Below, piece after piece: positions 5,202-9,616 of a stretch of DNA of 9,616 bases. Both the position numbers and the translations under genes were made by a program. Numbering within the stretch: the first letter of the stretch is position 1; every line of letters starts with the position of its first letter. Where the stretch lies: NCBI GenBank assembly GCA_031285975.1, contig JAITVE010000066.1, positions 1-9,616 of the forward strand, read 5' to 3'. Below the pieces are notes generated by a model. It saw nothing but the letters and a program-made list of their open reading frames with translations, did no database searches and was not told the origin of the DNA. The DNA comes from Candidatus Adiutrix sp. Its GTDB lineage: Bacteria > Desulfobacterota > Desulfarculia > Adiutricales > Adiutricaceae.

Positions 5202-7430
5202 GTGGGCGAGCGGGCGGGCCGGAACCCGGCCGAAGCGGGGGCCGTCCTGGCGGAGCGGCCCAATAGCGAAGCTGTGCCCGAGGCCTCCCAGGCCGAGCCC
5301 CGCCCCCTGAGCCAGGAACACTTTGCCAGCAAAGAAGACTGGCTGCTGGACGTTATCCGCCAAACCGTGGCCCCTGTCTCCACCGCCGATACTTTTTTCC
5401 CGGAAGCCCCCCATTCAACGGACAGCGAAGAAGCCCCAACCGCCGACGCAACAGATGAATCTCTGGAAAAGCTGCGGCGGCTGATATTAGGGGCCGAGAT
5501 TGACGGGCTGGCGGAACTGCGCCGCCAGCTGGCCGATCCCCGCCGCCAAGCCGAGGCCGTCAGCCGGGTGGTGGCCGAGGCCCTCCGACTCAAGGCCCGC
5601 CGGGACGACGAATTGGTGGTGGCCCTCAAAGCCACGGTGGATCAGATTATGCGCAGCACGGTGCGCAACAACCCCGCCGACTTGGCCGACAACCTTTTCC
5701 CGGTTATGGGCCCGGCCATCCGCCGCTCCATTGCCGAGAGCTTCCGCTCCATGCTCCAGGACTTCAGCCGCTCCCTGGAAAAAAGCTTTTCCTTCACCGG
5801 CCTGAAATGGCGCTTCGAGGCCGCCCGCACCGGGCGCAAATTCAGCGAAGTTGTTTTGCTGAAAACCCTTGAATATCAAGTGGAACAGGTCTTCCTCATC
5901 CAGGTTGACAGCGGCCTGAGCCTGCTGCACCTCTATCACGATAAAGCCCTTCCCACCGACGACGCCGACCAGGTTTCGGCCATGCTCACCGTCATGCAGC
6001 GTTTCGTGAACGATAGCTTCGCCGAAGGCGAACTGAGCGCCATCGAGTTCGGGGAGTTCAACATCTACATTGTCCGCGCGCCGCAGGTCTACCTGGCCTG
6101 CGTGGTGCGGGGCCAGGCCCCCTCCGACCTGCGCACCGATATGCGCATTGCCCTGGAACGCATCGTGGCCGACTGCGCCGAGGAGTTGGACGCGGGGAGC
6201 CTCTCCAAAGACGCGCTGGCCCGGGCCACCCTCTATGCCGAGGCCCTCCTGTCATCGCGCTACCGCGACGAGGGCGGCAAACTCTCCTGGACTATCCGGC
6301 TGTTGCCGCTGGCGGTCATCCTCGCCATACTGGGCGGCCTGGGCTTTTGGCAGTATAAAGGCTATGAAACCGGCCGCCTGGAAGAGCGGGTGCGGGCGGC
6401 CCTCGGCCAGGCCGGGGTCATCCCCCTGACCGTGGAGCCCAGCCGCTTCGGCCCCTGGCGCGTCACCGTGCTGCAGGACGAACTGGCCGCCCCGCTGGAC
6501 GGCCCCATCGCCGCCGCCGGGCTGCCCCGCGAACGCTTGATTCTCAGCGCCCAGCCCTTCATCTCCCAGGATGTGGACATCGTCGGCCAGCGTCTGCGCG
6601 ACCTGCTGCGGGACGCGCCCCCAGGCATTGAGCAAGAGCCCGACCCAGCGGCCCTGGCCGAACGCCGGGCGACCTTGAACGGCGCGGCTTCCATCCCCTG
6701 GGCCCTGTCGGCCTATGAGCGGCTGCGGGCGGTGCCCGGCGTGCGGGATGTGGAAGTGCGCGTCCAAGACCCCGACCGGGACGTCGCCCTCGCCATCAAA
6801 AACCGCCAGGTGAATCTGACGGGGCAAACCGCCCTGGTGCCCTGGCTCTTCCCGGTTTACGAGCGGCTGAAAAATTTAGGCGGCATTGACGGCCTGTCCC
6901 TGAACCTGCGGGACAGCGGCAACGGCGTGGCCGCCTCCCTGGAAAACGGGGTGCTGACCTTCAAGGGCCAGGCCTCCCTCAGTTGGCAAACCGCCGTGGC
7001 CGCCAACGTCCCGGCGGGCTCCGTTGACCTCAGCGGCCTCACTGACGACGCCGACACCCGGGCCCTTAAAACCCTGCGCGACCGCATCAACCAGCGGGTC
7101 ATCCTCTTCCCTCTCGGCGGCGACCAGCCCGTGCCCGCCGACCAGGCCCTGCTGGAGCAGGCGGTGGACGACCTTATCGCCCTGGAAAAACTGGCCGCCT
7201 CCATGGATATGCTGGTCTCCCTGATCATCTACGGCCACGCCGACGTCACCGGCTCCGACCGCCGCAACTACGAACTCAGCCAGGCCCGCACCAAAACCGT
7301 GGCCGCCCAACTCTACGCCCGCGGCTCCGCCATTCCCATCTCAACCTACGGGCTTGGCTCCGAATTCGCCGCCCAGGACGACCAGTCCAGCCGTAAGATT
7401 GAGCTGCGCGTTGATTTGCACAGGCGATAA
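5202..7430 (+). CDS. Bitopic envelope protein: cytoplasmic sensor-like region, one TM helix, repeats, OmpA peptidoglycan-binding domain
   Basis: 742 residues. I chose GTG 5202 as the start: AGG 9 nt upstream, an in-frame stop at 5193, and no early ATG. Residues 1-85 are low-complexity and acidic; 91-103 repeat the partner's motif (LRRLILGAEIDGL). Residues 110-220 are helical and contain PVMGPAIRRSIAESF (167-181). Residues 222-345 alternate strand and helix (VEQVFLIQVDSGLSLLH..., VSAMLTVMQRFVNDSF) in a way that recalls longin/roadblock-type domains; this is inference. One membrane helix lies at about 365-384. Next are three ~47-residue repeats (490-630) with BON-like features, then an OmpA domain (634-742) with GHADVTG (678-684) and N-x2-LS-x2-R (N689 to R696). 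D681 and R696 correspond to the diaminopimelate-binding pair in OmpA. The predicted topology is N-in, C in the periplasm, unlike true OmpA, which has a barrel. It lies between its coiled-coil partner and tsaB. The function is unknown; it probably couples a cytoplasmic state to the cell wall. Confidence 0.9.
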   Translation: MGERAGRNPAEAGAVLAERPNSEAVPEASQAEPRPLSQEHFASKEDWLLDVIRQTVAPVSTADTFFPEAPHSTDSEEAPTADATDESLEKLRRLILGAEIDGLAELRRQLADPRRQAEAVSRVVAEALRLKARRDDELVVALKATVDQIMRSTVRNNPADLADNLFPVMGPAIRRSIAESFRSMLQDFSRSLEKSFSFTGLKWRFEAARTGRKFSEVVLLKTLEYQVEQVFLIQVDSGLSLLHLYHDKALPTDDADQVSAMLTVMQRFVNDSFAEGELSAIEFGEFNIYIVRAPQVYLACVVRGQAPSDLRTDMRIALERIVADCAEELDAGSLSKDALARATLYAEALLSSRYRDEGGKLSWTIRLLPLAVILAILGGLGFWQYKGYETGRLEERVRAALGQAGVIPLTVEPSRFGPWRVTVLQDELAAPLDGPIAAAGLPRERLILSAQPFISQDVDIVGQRLRDLLRDAPPGIEQEPDPAALAERRATLNGAASIPWALSAYERLRAVPGVRDVEVRVQDPDRDVALAIKNRQVNLTGQTALVPWLFPVYERLKNLGGIDGLSLNLRDSGNGVAASLENGVLTFKGQASLSWQTAVAANVPAGSVDLSGLTDDADTRALKTLRDRINQRVILFPLGGDQPVPADQALLEQAVDDLIALEKLAASMDMLVSLIIYGHADVTGSDRRNYELSQARTKTVAAQLYARGSAIPISTYGLGSEFAAQDDQSSRKIELRVDLHRR
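6669..7091 (+). repeat. Three degenerate ~47-residue repeats in the periplasmic stalk of the OmpA-domain protein
   Basis: Each copy starts with a V/L-T/N-x-x-G-x-A strand and has a Trp six or seven residues after the Gly: G494/W500, G541/W548 and G589/W595, spaced 47-48 residues. Copies 1 and 2 continue with YERL and a GV/GI-containing turn; copy 3 is more diverged. The alternation of short strand and helix resembles BON-type periplasmic domains. The end of copy 3 is approximate. Confidence 0.65.
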
Positions 7431-7447
7431 AGATAGATACGGTACAC

Positions 7448-8206
7448 ATGATTAATAAGAACACCCTCCCTCTCACCATTCTCGCCTGGGACACCGCCGG
7501 GCCGCAGTGTTGCCTGGCCCTGGTTCGTTTTGCGGACGGGGCGCCCGTGATTGTCGATGAGTTCGTCAGCGAAGCGGGCGGCCTGCACTCCCAAACGTTG
7601 CCGCCGCAGGTCGCCGCCATGCTGGAACGGGCCGGGCTGCGGCCAGGCAACCTCAGCCTTTTGGCTGTGGGCCGTGGGCCGGGCAGCTTCACCGGGCTGC
7701 GCACCGGGCTGGCCATGGCCAAAGGCTTGGCGATGGGGAGCAACGTGCCGCTGATGGGCGTCTCCACCCTGGATATCCTGGCCGCCCTGATGCTGGAGGG
7801 GCAAGCCCCCGGCGCTCTGGCCGCGCCGCTCATCGACGCCCGCCACCGGGAAGTTTATGCGGCCCTCTATCAGGCGGTCGAAGGGCGGGACGGCTGCCCA
7901 ACTCCCGAACGGCTGATGGAGCCCGAGCCGCTCTCCCCGGAGGCGGTCGGGGGGCGATTGGCTGAAATTGCCGCCGGTCGCCGGGTCACAGTGGGCGGGC
8001 CGGGCTTCAGCGCGGTGCGGGAAGGCTGCCGCGCCTGGCCGGAAAGCGTGGACATCGGCCCCGAAGATGTGGTTCCCTCGGCGGTGATGCTGGCCCGGCT
8101 GGCGGCGGCCCGCTTTTGGGAATCACCGGCGGCTGTGGAACTGAACCCGCCGCTGCCCATGTATATCCGCCCGCCGGATATCCGCACCTCGGGAATTGTG
8201 GTATAA
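7448..8206 (+). CDS. tsaB: tRNA threonylcarbamoyladenosine biosynthesis protein TsaB
   Basis: 252 residues, near the usual 220-240. TsaB is the inactive ASKHA-fold partner that scaffolds TsaD (and, with TsaE, the transfer step) in making t6A at position 37 of ANN-decoding tRNAs in the cytoplasm. Family marks are the N-terminal ILAWDTAG strand, the highly conserved GRGPGSFTGLRTG (residues 75-87), DARHREVYAALY, and the C-terminal PLPMYIRPPD. The start ATG lies 17 nt after the OmpA-domain gene, with no clear Shine-Dalgarno; it is preferred because the conserved strand begins about ten residues later. The tight spacing suggests read-through from the upstream operon. rimI and tsaD, frequent neighbours elsewhere, are not in the window. 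The last codons and stop overlap a promoter for the next gene. Confidence 0.95.
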   Translation: MINKNTLPLTILAWDTAGPQCCLALVRFADGAPVIVDEFVSEAGGLHSQTLPPQVAAMLERAGLRPGNLSLLAVGRGPGSFTGLRTGLAMAKGLAMGSNVPLMGVSTLDILAALMLEGQAPGALAAPLIDARHREVYAALYQAVEGRDGCPTPERLMEPEPLSPEAVGGRLAEIAAGRRVTVGGPGFSAVREGCRAWPESVDIGPEDVVPSAVMLARLAAARFWESPAAVELNPPLPMYIRPPDIRTSGIVV

Positions 8207-8207
8207 T
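8199..8207 (+). promoter_or_regulatory. Extended -10 promoter overlapping the tsaB stop codon
   Basis: TGGTATAAT at 8199-8207 is a perfect extended -10 (TGn plus TATAAT), and the tsaB TAA (8204-8206) lies inside it. No good -35 is seen at 17 nt upstream, as expected for extended -10 promoters. Transcription would start near 8214, about 45 nt before the MFS start codon. Confidence 0.55.
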
Positions 8208-8259
8208 CACAGCGAACCTACCGTTACACACTCTTTCACAGAAACGTCATGGCAAAAGT

Positions 8260-9510
8260 ATGAGAACAATGAAATTCCCCCCGGCGCTCATTATGGTGGT
8301 GGCCGCGCTGGTCTATGTGCTGGCGGTGATTCAGCGGATGTCGCCGCCGGTGGTGGCCCTGGAAATCATGAACGACTTGGGCCTCGACCCCGACGGCCTA
8401 AGCCTCATGTTCGCCTCCACCCTGGTCTGCTATGGCTGTATGCAGCCGGTGGCGGGCTTTTGGGCCGACCGCTTCGGGCCCCGGCGCTGCCTCTTGGCGG
8501 CGGCCCTGATTCTGGGGGTGAGTTCTTTCGGCTTTTACGCGGCCAAGGGGATGCTCCTGGGGCTGCCGTCGCGGGCCCTGGTGGGGCTGGCGGGCGGGGT
8601 GGCCCTCATCCCCTGCCTGAAGCTGGCCGCCAACTGGTTCACGCCCCGGCAGTTCGGCTTCATTTCCTCCTGCATGGTGGGCTCGGCGGCGGCGGCCAAT
8701 TTCATCGTCGGGCGGCCCATGGCCATGGCCGTGGAGGCGTTTGGCTGGCGGTGGTGCTTTGTGGCCCTGGGCTTTGCCGGGCTGGCCCTGTCCGCCCTCG
8801 TTTTTGTGATGATTCAAGACCGCCCGGCGGGCTATCAGCCGCCGCCGGAGGAAGCGAAGCGGAGCGGCTTCTTCGAGAGCGCCGGGGCCATCCTGCGTTT
8901 GCCGGAATTCTGGCTGCTGGGCGTTCTGTATGCCTGCACCGACATGATGTACGGCGTCTTGACCGGGCTGTGGGCCGGGCCGTATCTTATGGAAGTGTAC
9001 CAGCTTTCGGAAGAAGCGGTGGGGAACATTTTGTCGGTGTCGGCAGTGGGTTTTCTGGCGGGGCCGCCGCTGTGGGCGCTGTTGGCGTCGCTCTGGAAAT
9101 CATATGCCAAAATGCTTTTGTGCGTCACGGCGCTGAACGTGGCCGTGGCCGGGGTTTTCGTGGCCTCACCCGCTTCCCTGGGGCTGCCCGCGCTGTACGC
9201 CATGTGCCTGCTCGCGCCCCTCGGGGCCCAGATGGCGGGCATGGTGTTCGTCCTGGCCACCAAGCTGGTGCCGCCCCACTTGTCGGCCTCGGCCATGGGC
9301 CTGATTAACATCTTTGCCATTTTGCCGGTGGCCTTCATGCAAAAAATCATCGGCGGCATTCTGGCCCGCGGCGTAGCCCTGGAACCGGCCCTGCCCGCCG
9401 CCGACCTCTACAGCCGGGCCTTCACCCCCATGCTGGTCTGCATGGTTATCAGCGTGCCGCTGGCCCTGTGGCAGGTGCGCCGGGAGAAAAAAGTCGGCGC
9501 GGCTTTTTGA
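8260..9510 (+). CDS. Major facilitator superfamily transporter
   Basis: About 416 residues with twelve hydrophobic segments and the usual break between the sixth (ending near ...LVFVMIQD) and seventh (starting FWLLGVLYA), with a polar central loop carrying RPAGYQPPPEE. The loop after helix 2 has the MFS motif A in the form GFWADRFGPRR. The N-terminal half (RMSPPVVALEIMNDLGLD) resembles uptake-type MFS carriers with a periplasmic loop after TM1, but the substrate cannot be inferred. ATG 8260 is the first in-frame start outside the tsaB overlap; ATG 8269 is equally possible and neither has a strong Shine-Dalgarno. An ATG at 8249 is out of frame. The open frame extends back over tsaB, but those codons encode no plausible N-terminus. 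The gene is likely driven by the extended -10 promoter at 8199-8207. Confidence 0.92.
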   Translation: MRTMKFPPALIMVVAALVYVLAVIQRMSPPVVALEIMNDLGLDPDGLSLMFASTLVCYGCMQPVAGFWADRFGPRRCLLAAALILGVSSFGFYAAKGMLLGLPSRALVGLAGGVALIPCLKLAANWFTPRQFGFISSCMVGSAAAANFIVGRPMAMAVEAFGWRWCFVALGFAGLALSALVFVMIQDRPAGYQPPPEEAKRSGFFESAGAILRLPEFWLLGVLYACTDMMYGVLTGLWAGPYLMEVYQLSEEAVGNILSVSAVGFLAGPPLWALLASLWKSYAKMLLCVTALNVAVAGVFVASPASLGLPALYAMCLLAPLGAQMAGMVFVLATKLVPPHLSASAMGLINIFAILPVAFMQKIIGGILARGVALEPALPAADLYSRAFTPMLVCMVISVPLALWQVRREKKVGAAF

Positions 9511-9531
9511 TGAGTGGATTTATAGAGTAGA

Positions 9532-9574
9532 GCGCTTTTCTATTGCAAGGTAGTCTGCATGAAATGAAAAGCGC
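9532..9574. repeat. 9-bp inverted repeat after the MFS gene
   Basis: GCGCTTTTC (9532-9540) and GAAAAGCGC (9566-9574) are perfect inverted arms around a 25-nt loop, 22 nt after the MFS stop. No U-run follows on either strand, so it is not a standard intrinsic terminator. A second pair, ATTGCAA (9542-9548) and TTGCAAT (9592-9598), overlaps it. The whole tail 9511-9616 is AT-rich and non-coding as far as visible; it may be a 3' hairpin or the control region of the next gene. Confidence 0.4.
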
Positions 9575-9616
9575 CCGGATGTTTACGTATTTTGCAATTT
9601 ACTAAAGGCAGGTAAA

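Noticed and set aside
7411..7439. Promoter-like TTGATT-17-TAGATA before tsaB
   Set aside because: The -10 matches only 3 of 6 bases and would give an essentially leaderless message; read-through from the OmpA gene 17 nt upstream is simpler.
8196..9308. 370-codon + frame overlapping the MFS gene
   Set aside because: The translation is Gly/Arg/Ala-rich with no hydrophobic segments. It is a shifted frame of the clear 12-helix transporter.

Overview
The window looks like a piece of a Gram-negative chromosome, GC-rich (roughly 60% or more by eye) with strong G/C preference at third codon positions. An outer-membrane porin, a sigma-54-type activator, a methyl-accepting chemotaxis protein and an OmpA-type peptidoglycan-binding protein point to a motile, double-membraned bacterium. 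The style fits a deltaproteobacterium (Desulfobacterota), but that is an impression, not a demonstration. All convincing genes lie on the + strand. I see no tRNA, rRNA, CRISPR array, insertion sequence or phage gene.

Layout. (1) Bases 2-784 hold the 3' end of a sigma-54-dependent regulator with two Fis-like helix-turn-helix units. (2) Bases 831-2216 encode a porin with a clean signal peptide, 46 nt downstream. (3) Bases 2217-2600 are a 384-nt gap with a good sigma-70-like promoter, a hairpin-rich leader, a possible 40-codon hydrophobic ORF and a duplicated Shine-Dalgarno block. (4) Bases 2601-4043 encode a chemoreceptor with a four-helix-bundle-type sensor and an abbreviated HAMP region. (5) Bases 4044-4356 carry a promoter-like element, several small hairpins and a very strong intrinsic terminator, together a candidate ~120-nt small RNA. 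They are followed by paired 11-bp repeats and the presumed promoter of the next operon. (6) Bases 4357-7430 encode a two-gene module: a soluble hendecad coiled-coil protein, and a 742-residue bitopic protein with a large cytoplasmic part, one membrane helix, three ~47-residue periplasmic repeats and a C-terminal OmpA domain. (7) Bases 7448-8206 are tsaB, for tRNA t6A synthesis, close behind. (8) Bases 8260-9510 encode a 12-helix MFS transporter, apparently with its own extended -10 promoter built over the tsaB stop codon. (9) The last ~106 bases are AT-rich, with an inverted repeat.

How the genes relate. The activator and porin may form one unit controlling uptake of some solute. The coiled-coil/OmpA pair is the most interesting part. 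Both proteins carry the same short motif (LR-x-L-I/L-L/F-G-A-E/Q) near the N-terminus, which suggests they work together on the cytoplasmic side of a protein that reaches through the inner membrane to the cell wall. tsaB is housekeeping and probably rides on that operon. No shared pathway with the MFS transporter or the chemoreceptor is visible.
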